Positions 42,917-51,008 of a DNA stretch of 64,000 nucleotides are shown here, in pieces (positions within the stretch are counted from its first letter, which is position 1; each line of letters begins with the position of its first letter). Where the stretch lies: contig OY755039.1 of NCBI GenBank assembly GCA_963576565.1, forward strand, positions 83,664,955 through 83,728,954, read 5' to 3'. Source of the stretch: Aspidapion aeneum (lineage: Eukaryota > Arthropoda > Insecta > Coleoptera > Brentidae). Position numbers and translations under genes: made by a program. The notes below the pieces were generated by a model. It was not told the DNA's origin. It did not search any database and saw only the letters and a list, made by a program, of their open reading frames with translations.

Positions 42917-44615
42917 ATATATTTATCGGTTTCACAACGTTCTATGTCTTCCGATACCCAATCTCCACTCGTTTCTGTTTGCCCATAATTCATCATCTAG
43001 GCCTCTTATTCTTATTTCACTGTCTATTCCTTCTCTCCAGCTTCTCCTTGGCCGTCCTCGTTTTCTTCGGCCAGTTGGTTTCCATTGTAGTATTTGTTTA
43101 GGTAGTCTTTCGTCATTCATTCTTTGTACATGTCCGTACCACACCAGTTGTTTTGTTCTTATATCATCCACTAAAGTACGTTCACCTACTGTCATAATTT
43201 CTCTTATTCTTTGATTTGTAACTCTTTCTCTTTTTGATTTCCCTGCTGCTCTTCTCCAATAGTCCATCTCCGTAGCGGAAAGCATTTTTTCTGTTCTATC
43301 CTTGATTGGCCATACTTCTGAGCCGTATGTAATAATACTTTTTATAATGGTGTTATATATAAGCTTTTTGTTATGTTTTGATATACTTTGGTCCCAAATT
43401 ATTCCATTTAAAAAGTTATTGCTTTTCTTCCTTGTACGTTTCGATCTTTTATAGCTTTGTCTAGTGTTCCGTCAGCTGTAATTTTTAGACCTAAGTATTT
43501 ATACTCATCACAGGAGTGAATTCGCTGCCCGGTATTTAAGATTAGATCCTGTTTCATTCCACCGATACACATATACTCTGTCTTATTGAGATTAACCCCT
43601 AGTGTTCACTTATTGTACTCTTCTATTAGTTTTCGTGTCATATATACGAGGTCGTCATAATCCTGAGGCACTACTATCTGATCATCGGCGAAACATAAAG
43701 TATACAAGGTGGTTTCGTCCAACGGAATTCCCATGTTTTTGGCATTTTCTCTTCCATACTTTAAGGACTTGTTCCAAGTATATCTTGAAGAGCGTAGGCG
43801 AGATACAGCAACCTTGTTTAAGACCTTTATTTACTTGAAAGCCTTTGGTTAGTTTTGCTTTTATTTTAACTTTTGCCTTACTATTGCGGTATAACTCTTG
43901 GATGGCCTTAATTAGTTGTACGCTTATGTTTGTGTTTTCCAACGCTTTCCAAAGTAGATTTAGTGGTATACTATCATATGCCTTCTGCAAATCCACGTAA
44001 AGCAGATGCAGCTCTTGACCGTATGCCATTTTCTTTTCAATAACTTGGGTTATACAAAAGAGATGATCTGAAGTCGATCTACCCGCCCTGAAACCAGCTT
44101 GTTCTTCTGCCTCCATGTCTTTATATTCGCTCTCTACTTTATTTCTTATTATTTTACCGTATATTCTGCTTAGCGTACTAGTCACAGATATACCTCTATA
44201 ATTGTTACATATATCTTTCCTTCCTTTTTTGTGTATTGTGGATATATATGACGTTTTCCACTCATTTGGGACTACAGTTCCATTTAAATATTTTTGGAAA
44301 AGATTCCGTAATCTCCAAAACAGTTCTTCAGTGCCATATTTAATAAGTTCGGCTGGGATATTTCCGGGTCCGGCAGATTTACCGCTTTTTAAGGTTGTGC
44401 ACACGTTTTTGACCTCAGAGATTGTGAGGGGTACTGGAGATCCCATCGTTCTAATTATATTGTCTCTTGCGTCTTCCATGAATTCTGCTCTATCTTCAGT
44501 TAAAAGTTTTTTAAAATGCTCATCCCATTCTTTGTCTGGTATTGGTGAAATGATATCTCTGCATGTTTCTTTTTTAATCGATCTTATAGTTTTCCAGCTT
44601 TCGGTACTTCTCCTA
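42917..44615 (-). mobile_element. 5'-truncated RTE-type LINE inside the Polinton
   Basis: 1.7-kb insertion bounded by a candidate 17-bp target duplication with one mismatch (42900-42916 and 44616-44632, cct[t/c]catcttttttgtt). It codes on the minus strand and is truncated at its 5' end, typical of LINE target-primed insertion. Its 3' end lacks a poly-A tail but has a short aataaatatat-type end, which is compatible with RTE-clade elements. It resembles the LINE remnant at 25265-26110. Confidence 0.82.
42932..44615 (-). pseudogene. LINE reverse transcriptase ORF, C-terminal part
   Basis: The frame is open from the 5' truncation to about 43690: IPAELIKYG, KKGRKDICNNYRGISV, AGFRAGRSTSDHLF and VDLQKAYDSIP (RT motif with Asp), then GLKQGCCISP. 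A frameshift near 43740 is needed to reach the catalytic FADDQIVVPQ. A TGA near 43610 sits inside the next segment. The C-terminal part (43285-42932) has VWYGHVQRMNDERLPKQ and GRRKRGRPRRSWREG, typical of RTE-clade proteins. The endonuclease domain is lost with the 5' end. It would have copied LINE RNA into the genome; this copy is dead. Confidence 0.85.
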
Positions 44616-44751
44616 CCTCCATCTTTTTTGTTGCTTGACTAAAACTCAATGTTTTGATTTTTTTCTTTACAATTTGTGCCGGTTGTTACTACCTTGAAAG
44701 TTTACACAAGAATGAAAGCAACTGATATGTGTGTTTGAAGGTGTTTAAGAT

Positions 44752-45186
44752 TTATATAACTTTTGGTTTTTTAATGTTGCTATGCATATTGTCATTTTCT
44801 TCACCATCAATGCTTAGTCTCCGCTTTAGTGACATCTGCTCCAATGGTCCTTCACTCAAAACAGCAGTTGTGTCGGTTTTTGGTAATTTAAAGGGAACAT
44901 CAACCGAATCGCTTAACTTTTCTCTTTCTTTTAAAAATTTTGGTAATTTAAAAGGAATATCCACCGAGTCGCTTAACTTTCTCTTTGTTTTGACTCTTAA
45001 CAATGTTGGTTCTTTATGTAAAGGGGGTGAATTAGTTTCCATAGCTTCTGTTTCAGATTCATCTTTTTTTACTTTTTTTAACCGTGGTTCTCTTGGTTTA
45101 GATGATGAAGATTTTCTCGTTGTTTGTGATGGATTTTTAATTTGACCCTCTAGGGTTTCAAGAGAGCCTAAATAATTTTTTGTCAT
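44752..45186 (-). CDS. Basic, low-complexity Polinton protein of unknown function
   Basis: 144-residue frame from ATG 45186 (MTKNYLGSLETLEG...), overlapping the stop of the PLA2 gene by a few bases or abutting it, hence likely the same operon-like unit. The protein is rich in K, S, E and P, with an internal duplication KLSDSVDIPFKLPK / KLSDSVDVPFKLPK and several basic clusters (KTKRK, SLKRR, IKKPK). These could act as nuclear or DNA-binding signals, fitting a core-type protein, but this is inference. No domain recognised. Confidence 0.5.
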   Translation of the reverse strand: MTKNYLGSLETLEGQIKNPSQTTRKSSSSKPREPRLKKVKKDESETEAMETNSPPLHKEPTLLRVKTKRKLSDSVDIPFKLPKFLKEREKLSDSVDVPFKLPKTDTTAVLSEGPLEQMSLKRRLSIDGEENDNMHSNIKKPKVI

Positions 45187-45188
45187 CT

Positions 45189-45620
45189 TTATTGAATCAT
45201 ATTTAGACACTGACGCACTGCCTTTAAACGTGGCACTTGATCACTTTTTGATAAATTATTTACCATACCCATCCCTAGTTTTAGCTTGGTACCCATAGCA
45301 GCAGCCACACCAGAAGCAGCCAGTTTTTCATACAAGCCTGAATCCGTTGCTCGCATCCGTTCTAAAGCTTTTCTCATTAAAACTTTATCTGCCTCATGAC
45401 GGTCGGTCAACTCCATATTAGTTGAATAGGAAATGTCATGATCTTTGCATGCCATATCAAGCTGGTTAATACCTTTATCCCCTCTGGCTAAACGTTTCTC
45501 TAGCTTAGTCCCAGGTCCACAATAAGAAAACCCTGGGATATGCATTTCGAAGGGCAGATTATTTATAGCACTGTTTAACAACCCTTGTCCTTTAACGTTT
45601 GAACTAACATAGTACTTCAT
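45189..45620 (-). CDS. Phospholipase A2-like protein
   Basis: Intact 143-residue frame, ATG 45620. Residues 22-75 hold the PLA2 core: a Ca-loop YCGPGTKL (33-40) and a catalytic ACKDHDISY (57-65) with H61-D62. The same compact PLA2 is found in parvovirus VP1 and is reported in Polinton/adintovirus relatives, where it is thought to help particles escape membranes. The C-terminal half is Ala/Gly/Met-rich (AASGVAAAMGTKLKLGMGM). There is no signal peptide, consistent with a virion component rather than a secreted enzyme. It diverges from the ATPase gene across a 97-bp promoter gap. Confidence 0.85.
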   Translation of the reverse strand: MKYYVSSNVKGQGLLNSAINNLPFEMHIPGFSYCGPGTKLEKRLARGDKGINQLDMACKDHDISYSTNMELTDRHEADKVLMRKALERMRATDSGLYEKLAASGVAAAMGTKLKLGMGMVNNLSKSDQVPRLKAVRQCLNMIQ

Positions 45621-45717
45621 AGCGTTTCACTTAAGACTAAATAAAAAGCAGAGTCTTTACTTTTTTTATACATTACCAGTTCAACATTGTTGAGTTGACA
45701 TAATATTTCTATAGAAA

Positions 45718-46401
45718 ATGAAAAAGATTGTTAAACAAAAAGTGCGTTTAGAAGTTAAAAACCATGATATTAATGCAAGTACTACATCAAGACATGGTTT
45801 CCTATTTCCATCATCTATTAGATGTCTTATCGTGGGCCCATCAAACTGTGGAAAGAGCAACCTTATATTGAGTCTTTTGGAACATTCAAACGGTTTAAAG
45901 TTTAAAAATGTGTATGTGTATTCAAAAAGTCTATACCAACCAAAGTATTCATATTTGGAGAATCTATTAAAACCCATTAAAGAAATAGGGTACTATGCTT
46001 ACAACAGTGGCGAAAACATAATTCCTCCATCAGAAGCAAATCCGTTTTCCATTTTTATATTTGATGACGTAGCCTGCGATAAACAAGATGTGATGCGTGA
46101 CTACTTTAGTATGGGTCGACATAATAATATTGACAGTTTCTATCTCTCTCAAACATATGCAAAAATACCAAAACATTTAATAAGAGACAATGCCAATGTT
46201 TTAATTTTATTCAAACAAGATTTACTAAATGTAAAACATATATACACCAACCATATTGGCACTGATATGACATTTGATGAATTTCAAAAGATGTGTGCAT
46301 ATTGCTGGAAAAAACCGTATGATTTTTTGACAATTTTTAAAGATTGTGATATTGATAAGGGAAGATATAGGTATCGTTTTGATAACTTTATATATCTTTA
46401 G
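45718..46401 (+). CDS. ATP: FtsK/HerA-type genome-packaging ATPase
   Basis: Intact 227-residue frame from ATG 45718. Walker A is GPSNCGKS (40-47) in the context RCLIVGPSNCGKSNLILSLL, Walker B is FSIFIFDDVACD (D116-D117), and a downstream SFYLSQTYAKIPKHLIRDN segment gives the sensor and arginine-containing part. This family pumps DNA into double-jelly-roll capsids and is a core Polinton gene. Length and motif spacing are normal. It is the best-preserved enzyme in the element. Confidence 0.92.
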   Translation: MKKIVKQKVRLEVKNHDINASTTSRHGFLFPSSIRCLIVGPSNCGKSNLILSLLEHSNGLKFKNVYVYSKSLYQPKYSYLENLLKPIKEIGYYAYNSGENIIPPSEANPFSIFIFDDVACDKQDVMRDYFSMGRHNNIDSFYLSQTYAKIPKHLIRDNANVLILFKQDLLNVKHIYTNHIGTDMTFDEFQKMCAYCWKKPYDFLTIFKDCDIDKGRYRYRFDNFIYL

Positions 46402-46461
46402 ATTCAAATACTGCTTAGTGTTAATAGTTTTAACACACTTGTAGAGATAACATAGATAAAA

Positions 46462-47655
46462 ATGTCAGAAGAAAACATAAAAATTGTTAGTGGTGGTGAA
46501 AAAAACTTAAAGAAACAATTAATTTCTAAAAGAAAAATAATACGTGAGAAATTAAACTTTTTAAAACAGGGTCAGATTTCACTGGCTAACCTATTTCAAC
46601 CCATTACAAAACACTTGGAAAATATTGAATCTAGTTTAACCGATAAAAAGCCTCCGAAACTAGTCAATATACCTTCATTATCACCCAGATTGACAACTCC
46701 TCAAAAAATCAAGCAAGAAAATGAAAAACAACAACAAGAAAAACAGGAAGAACTTGAAGATCTGCAAACTTCATCGGTTTTTCATAAGAATTTTGATAAT
46801 AACAGAGCAGAAGAAGATGAAAAACAGATGCCTGAACCAAGCGTTTACATACAAGACTTATTCCAGTCAACTCCTCGAAACCCAAAGCCTACAACACCGA
46901 CAACCGAAAAGAGAGCTTCAAGTGCTAAAAAACCAAATAATCCCACCACAAGTGGTTACTTTTTGAGAAAAGCAGTGTTAAAAGATGCAGCAGAGAACTT
47001 TACACAGAATGAGGCCAGAAAGCAAGAAGAGTTTGAAAACGGACGACTTAGAGACTTGATGAATAAATCCGAGAATGATTACTACAGTCAGTTTCATCCT
47101 TCACTTGCAAGCTATATTAAAGAATTTTTAGATGATCCATCCACCGTGCCTTCTGACCCACAAAATTATTTTTCCAAGTTTGGTGTACGGCGAGATGATA
47201 TTGACAATTTTTATATTGGTGATTCGAGAATTGAATTTGATAGAGCTGATTTAATTATAAAAGGTAAACGCTATAAAGGTACACATGGTTTGTACAAATT
47301 ACTCTTTCGAAAAAATATGCCTACAAAGTACATCCAAGATGACGCAGACGCCTTTCGAGACATTATTAAATACACCTATGCAAACAGAAAACATCATAAG
47401 GCCTCTGGAGATGTGATAACCGATAGCTACTCAACAAAATTTAAGAAACTGTTTAGTGACACATATAAAGGTGGAGATCTAAAGGAGGAAATGGAGTACT
47501 CCAATAGTCCTATAGAGTACGTGTACTGGGATGATCCTAATGAACTTGTACAACGGTTACGTTTATTATTAGCATCTCAGACAGCTGGCAACACAGGTCA
47601 CACAAACGAAATCTACTCTATAGTTGAGGAGCTGCAAGAAGCCAATATTATTTAG
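46462..47655 (+). CDS. Conserved Polinton protein of unknown function
   Basis: Intact 397-residue frame, ATG 46462, 60 bp after the ATPase gene. The N-terminal half is charged and Gln/Pro-rich, with a coiled-coil-like QENEKQQQEKQEELEDLQ stretch. The C-terminal half has the conserved block IGDSRIEFDRADLIIKGKRY, KGTHGLYKLLFRKNM and a later KFKKLFSDT. From memory, IKGKxYKGTxGLxELLxRK proteins are common in insect and cnidarian Polinton-related loci, with no assigned function. It is followed directly by the integrase gene, so the three plus-strand genes form one block. Confidence 0.65.
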   Translation: MSEENIKIVSGGEKNLKKQLISKRKIIREKLNFLKQGQISLANLFQPITKHLENIESSLTDKKPPKLVNIPSLSPRLTTPQKIKQENEKQQQEKQEELEDLQTSSVFHKNFDNNRAEEDEKQMPEPSVYIQDLFQSTPRNPKPTTPTTEKRASSAKKPNNPTTSGYFLRKAVLKDAAENFTQNEARKQEEFENGRLRDLMNKSENDYYSQFHPSLASYIKEFLDDPSTVPSDPQNYFSKFGVRRDDIDNFYIGDSRIEFDRADLIIKGKRYKGTHGLYKLLFRKNMPTKYIQDDADAFRDIIKYTYANRKHHKASGDVITDSYSTKFKKLFSDTYKGGDLKEEMEYSNSPIEYVYWDDPNELVQRLRLLLASQTAGNTGHTNEIYSIVEELQEANII

Positions 47656-47662
47656 AACAGAG

Positions 47663-48610
47663 ATGGTTAATAATTTTATTACAGATGTTAAGCAACAAGT
47701 AGTTAATGAAATACACAAATTGGCTAGAATTAATTCATTAATAAAGAATGAACCGACGTAGAGTGATTGTGAATCACTAAATGATCTATTTCAAGCAGAT
47801 CTTGTGGAGATGATACCGTACGCAAACGAAAACAAAGGTTTTAAATACATTTTAGTAGTTATTAACTGTTTCTCAAAATATGTTTGGGCCTATCCATTAA
47901 AAACAAAAACTGGGGAAGAAGTGTTGAAAGCTATAGAAAAAGTGCTTAAAGAACAGGTACTACTTCATCTTCAAACCGATCATGGGAAAGAGTTTTACAA
48001 TTCGACTATAGAAAAACTGTTGAAAAGATACAAGGTCAAACACTATAGTTCATTTAGTGAAAAAAAGGCTCAAATTGTTGAGAGGGTAAACCGAACCCTT
48101 AAAAACCTAATGTGGAAAGAATTTAACTATCAAGGATCTTACAAATGGTATGGTATCCTGCCAAAGATTGTTCAAATTTATAACAATCGGAAACATCGAA
48201 CTATAGGGATGAAACCCTCAGAGGTGCGACAAAAACATGAAAAACTATTGCTCAAAACGGTCTATAATCATATAAAGATGACATTTAAACCAAAATACAA
48301 GGTTGTTGACCATGTTCGCATTTCAAAACTACGAGGTGTGTTTGATAAGAAATACATGCCAAATTGGTCTACTGAAATTTTTACTGTTAAGAAAATTCAG
48401 CTCACCAACCCAGTAACATACCTATTGGAGGATGCTAGTATAAATGAAGTTAAGGGAGGATTCTATGAACTTCAGCTGCAAAAAGTAAAATATTCTGATA
48501 TATATTTAGTAGAAAAAATTTTAAAACGTGCTAAAAATAAGGTGTGTGTAAAGTGGTTAGGATTTGATAATAAACATAATAGCTGGATAGATAAAAGTAA
48601 TGTTGCTTAG
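47663..48610 (+). pseudogene. INT: Polinton integrase with chromodomain, one in-frame stop
   Basis: ATG 47663, 7 bp after the previous stop. A TAG at 47759-47761 interrupts after 32 codons; the frame is otherwise open to 48610. The catalytic triad is present: D44 in LFQADLVEM, D106 in LQTDHGKEF and E140 in IVERVNRTLK, spaced D-34-E. A C-terminal chromodomain begins at YLVEKILKR, with VKWLGFDNKHNSW. It would insert the element by the retroviral mechanism, producing the 6-bp duplication seen. The N-terminal zinc-binding region normally found in this family is not evident before the stop. A start at M48 would lose the first Asp. Confidence 0.88.
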
Positions 48611-48740
48611 TACTAAATAAAGAAAAACATATAAAACTTATTGGTGTATTTTATTTACTAATTTTCTTAAAATATAATTACATTTAGAATAATTATTTAA
48701 TGGGAACAACCATCCTCTAATTATAACAGTTACTAAATAA

Positions 48741-49265
48741 CTAAAATGAGCCACCCATTGATGATATTCTAAAATTTGATGGGTTATTATACAGCTTTGA
48801 AGTACCATTTAACTGTTTCTTCCCATTTCGAATATTAGTTGACTCTTCCATTTGCTCATCTTCATAAATTCTCCCCTCTTCTGGTTTCATATGTTTCTGA
48901 CGCATCTCTTCAAAAAACTCTGGAGAGAGATGTGTTTGATACTTTAATAAGTATTCCCAGTCGATGCGCCATTCATTTTCTCTTATAAAATTTTCAGACA
49001 TCCGTTGATAACGACAAAGAAAAGTCCAATAGAGTTCGCTTTTAAACATATGCATAAACGCTTCGCTTAAATTTTGATATCTAGACACATTGGGCCAATG
49101 CATCTTATTAATATAGGTCGCCATAAACATATCAGATAATCTTTGTTTGCGACAAATTAATTCCCAGTTCACATGGTCACAAAACCACCCAATAAAGTCC
49201 TCTGTAATAACTGGGGACGCAGAGATCTCATCCCACACTTTATTAATACTATTATTTTCAACCAT
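48741..49265 (-). CDS. W/YQ-LS repeat protein, unknown function
   Basis: 174-residue frame from ATG 49265 (the frame is open upstream only with TTG). Residues about 12-118 form five copies of a ~23-24-residue repeat whose consensus is roughly FI...(V/I)W..(I/L)CR.Q.LS: DFIGWFCDHVNWELICRKQR, LSDMFMATYINKMHWPNVSR, LSEAFMHMFKSELYWTFLCR, MSENFIRENEWRIDWEYLLK and LSPEFFEEM. From memory, repeats of this LSExFI...W..I...Q style occur in large DNA viruses and Polinton-like elements. They probably build an alpha-helical solenoid. The C-terminal 50 residues are polar. A TATA box lies about 50 bp upstream. Convergent with the integrase. Confidence 0.6.
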   Translation of the reverse strand: MVENNSINKVWDEISASPVITEDFIGWFCDHVNWELICRKQRLSDMFMATYINKMHWPNVSRYQNLSEAFMHMFKSELYWTFLCRYQRMSENFIRENEWRIDWEYLLKYQTHLSPEFFEEMRQKHMKPEEGRIYEDEQMEESTNIRNGKKQLNGTSKLYNNPSNFRISSMGGSF

Positions 49266-49315
49266 CTTTAAATGCGTTTTTTCTGAAAGTAAGAGTTTCA
49301 ACTTATAAATCCCTC

Positions 49316-49323
49316 TATTTATA
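49316..49323 (-). promoter_or_regulatory. TATA box of the repeat-protein gene
   Basis: TATAAATA on the minus strand, within cctataaatagagg, 51 bp upstream of the ATG at 49265. This is the best core-promoter match in the element. Confidence 0.6.
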
Positions 49324-49363
49324 GGTTGAAATAAAAGTAACCTTTGACCTTTGATACTTATTT

Positions 49364-49537
49364 TTAACCTCGATAGCCTTGTTGAATATATTTCTTAACT
49401 TCTTCGTTTTTCTTCTGTTCACAAGAGCTGTATTTTGTTACAATCCAATCAGCAGGTGGATGTGGATTTCCTTTGGTGCAATAGATGCAACGGGGTTTTT
49501 TTATTCTTGGTTTAATCCACTCATAGGTTGGTAACAT
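49364..49537 (-). CDS. Short Cys-containing protein
   Basis: 57-residue frame, ATG 49537, stop 49364: MLPTYEWIKPRIKKPRCIYC..., with CIYCTKGNPHPPADW and a later SSCEQKK. A CxxC pair and a third Cys could bind zinc. It lies on the same strand and just upstream of the repeat-protein gene, with its stop located 5' of that gene's TATA box. Too short for a confident call; kept because it is the only open frame in this gap and has a non-random composition. Confidence 0.35.
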   Translation of the reverse strand: MLPTYEWIKPRIKKPRCIYCTKGNPHPPADWIVTKYSSCEQKKNEEVKKYIQQGYRG

Positions 49538-49600
49538 TGTATATGGTTGACTTAAAAAAAAACACCAAGTTTTGATGATCTACACTGTTCAACGGTTGAC

Positions 49601-49608
49601 TATAAAAT
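49601..49608 (+). promoter_or_regulatory. TATA box upstream of the zinc-ribbon gene
   Basis: TATAAAAT, 100 bp before ATG 49701, followed by a tctatatctac segment. Probable core promoter for the two small plus-strand genes at the right end. Confidence 0.4.
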
Positions 49609-49700
49609 AACCAACGCAGTAAGTTCATTATCTATATCTACAGTTTTAGATAAATCAGTTTTTCTGTGTCTGTCGTAGCGATAGGTTGTGTGTGTGTGAA

Positions 49701-49910
49701 ATGAGAAAATGTTCCCAACCACCATCAATTTATCATAATTTTCGCTGTGATAAATGTGGAAGAGTAGACATAGTTAAAATAAGCACGGGCAACAAAATTG
49801 CTTCATATTTGTGTGATATTTGCAGTAATACAAGTCCGGGGAAAAACCAAGGAAATATTTTCCGAAATACAACAACGAGACGTGGTAAATTAAAATTTAG
49901 AACACAGTAA
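49701..49910 (+). CDS. Small zinc-ribbon protein
   Basis: 69 residues from ATG 49701 (upstream codons in frame are not ATG). Two CxxC knuckles, FRCDKCGRVD and YLCDICSNT, 24 residues apart, form a classic zinc ribbon, followed by a basic tail (TTRRGKLKFR). It could be a transcription or DNA-binding factor. Its stop is immediately followed by the ATG of the next gene, implying a shared transcript. Confidence 0.55.
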   Translation: MRKCSQPPSIYHNFRCDKCGRVDIVKISTGNKIASYLCDICSNTSPGKNQGNIFRNTTTRRGKLKFRTQ

Positions 49911-49911
49911 G

Positions 49912-50232
49912 ATGGACTTTCAATATGATTATTGGTCAACTAAAATTGACTTTGAACTAGAAGAACTTTTAGAAGAGAATAGTTATGAAAATATTTATAA
50001 ATGGTTAGCAGAATGGATATATTTTGGGTTTGATTCATGCAGATACATCATTGAGGAAAAACTACCAACATTATACCCATTATTACCTACAATATGGAAA
50101 CGTAAATTAACAGAGGCAGCGCTGGAATATACGAAAATATATCCAAACTATGACGTGAAAAAACACCTTCAATCAATTATTTTTAAATTTGATGGTCGAG
50201 ATGAGTGTGGTTTATATGATATATACGAATAA
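49912..50232 (+). CDS. Small acidic/aromatic protein, unknown function
   Basis: 106-residue intact frame, ATG 49912, one base after the stop of the zinc-ribbon gene. Composition is acidic and aromatic (YDYWSTKIDFELEELLEEN, WLAEWIYFGFD). No domain recognised. It is predicted to be mostly helical and is followed by an aataaa signal at 50231. Confidence 0.5.
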   Translation: MDFQYDYWSTKIDFELEELLEENSYENIYKWLAEWIYFGFDSCRYIIEEKLPTLYPLLPTIWKRKLTEAALEYTKIYPNYDVKKHLQSIIFKFDGRDECGLYDIYE

Positions 50233-50312
50233 AAATATATAATTAAAACATACTTTGAGTTTTTTATTTTAGAATTATTTACTTTGAGACATCCTGTACA
50301 GCATAAGTAACC

Positions 50313-50844
50313 AGCTGTATTAGATAAAACAGGAACGTGTGCGGGTCATAAGGTTATCCTATAACTGCATAAACAATGATAAGAGATACACAGGCTATCC
50401 CGATTAATTTTAACAAATATTTTTAAAAATTATTATTTTTTAACACACAGGAATAATAATTCTTAATCAATTAACGCCTTTTTCACATTAAGACTTACCG
50501 AGACCAGGCTAACCTAGTGAAGTAGCTATCTTACTAAAAAATACCCCATTTTACCTACTCGCGCATTGGCACCTAACTCATTGACCAATAGGACCTTTCA
50601 ACAGCTAAGCCTTACCTAGACCAGGCGAAGCTAGTGAAGTAGCTATCTTACTCCCTCATTGGCACCTAACTCATTAGGGCCTTTCAACAGCCTCTGGTTG
50701 TTACGTCATTGCTGACAACTTCTTGCACACTTCTTTTAGTCCCAAGGTCATACCAAGTTCACTTCTTTAGCAACAGGTCATCCACTTCGGAGAAGTGGAT
50801 GGCATGGTTACCAATGGGTCCAGAACCCACACTACTACACTACT
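50313..50844 (-). repeat. Polinton right terminal inverted repeat, with internal duplication
   Basis: About 532 bp, longer than the left repeat. It contains two copies of the gctgttgaaagg ... atgagttaggtgcca ... gtaagatagctacttcacta block (about 50491-50612 and 50613-50692) where the left end has one. It also has an extra ~170 bp next to the terminal AGTAGTG motif (about 50660-50829). Confidence 0.8.
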
Positions 50845-51008
50845 ATCCAGATAGTCCAGGAGATTGGGATTTTTAATTTTAATGATAGAGATAACTGCGA
50901 TTTTTAATTTTAATGTCCAAAATTAGGACTTTATTTTTTATTTATGAAAACTTTGTTCTAGTTATACAAGAATAAATAATGTATAATTTTTTTATTTCTT
51001 TGTTTTAG

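Larger units (their letters stand above)
42531..44649 (-). pseudogene. Hydrophobic virion-like protein gene split by a LINE
   Basis: Two pieces. A short 5' part lies at 44649-44616 (starting at a TTG where ATG might be expected, SFSQATKK...). The main part is 42916-42531 (MKDRLKQRKPQDFETAVKVA, then KKGGF). Between them sits the LINE at 42917-44615 with a 17-bp duplication. A slip in a 7-T run near 42772 shifts the frame into LPLIPIMATLSALGALSSGT, a hydrophobic/glycine-rich stretch, followed by QEAQRHNQSMESIAMGKGL and FLKPYKLGMGLFL. The basic N-terminus plus hydrophobic segment resembles the adenovirus-like minor core/membrane-active proteins of Polintons. It runs into the protease gene. Confidence 0.6.
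31842..50844. mobile_element. Polinton/Maverick virus-like DNA transposon
   Basis: 19,003 bp between perfect 6-bp duplications ATCCAG (31836-31841 and 50845-50850), the duplication length typical of Polintons. Both ends read AGTAGTGTAGTAGTG inward, followed by long imperfect inverted repeats. Content fits the family: family B DNA polymerase, retroviral-type integrase with chromodomain, packaging ATPase, adenain-like protease, major and minor capsid proteins, a hydrophobic virion-like protein and a PLA2-like protein. Transcription units point both ways. Damage is visible in the polymerase, major and minor capsid, integrase and hydrophobic-protein genes, so this copy is a fossil, although about half the genes remain open. 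Confidence 0.95.

Noticed and set aside
44202..45145. Plus-strand open frames opposite the LINE and the basic protein
   Set aside because: Shadows of minus-strand genes that have domain support.
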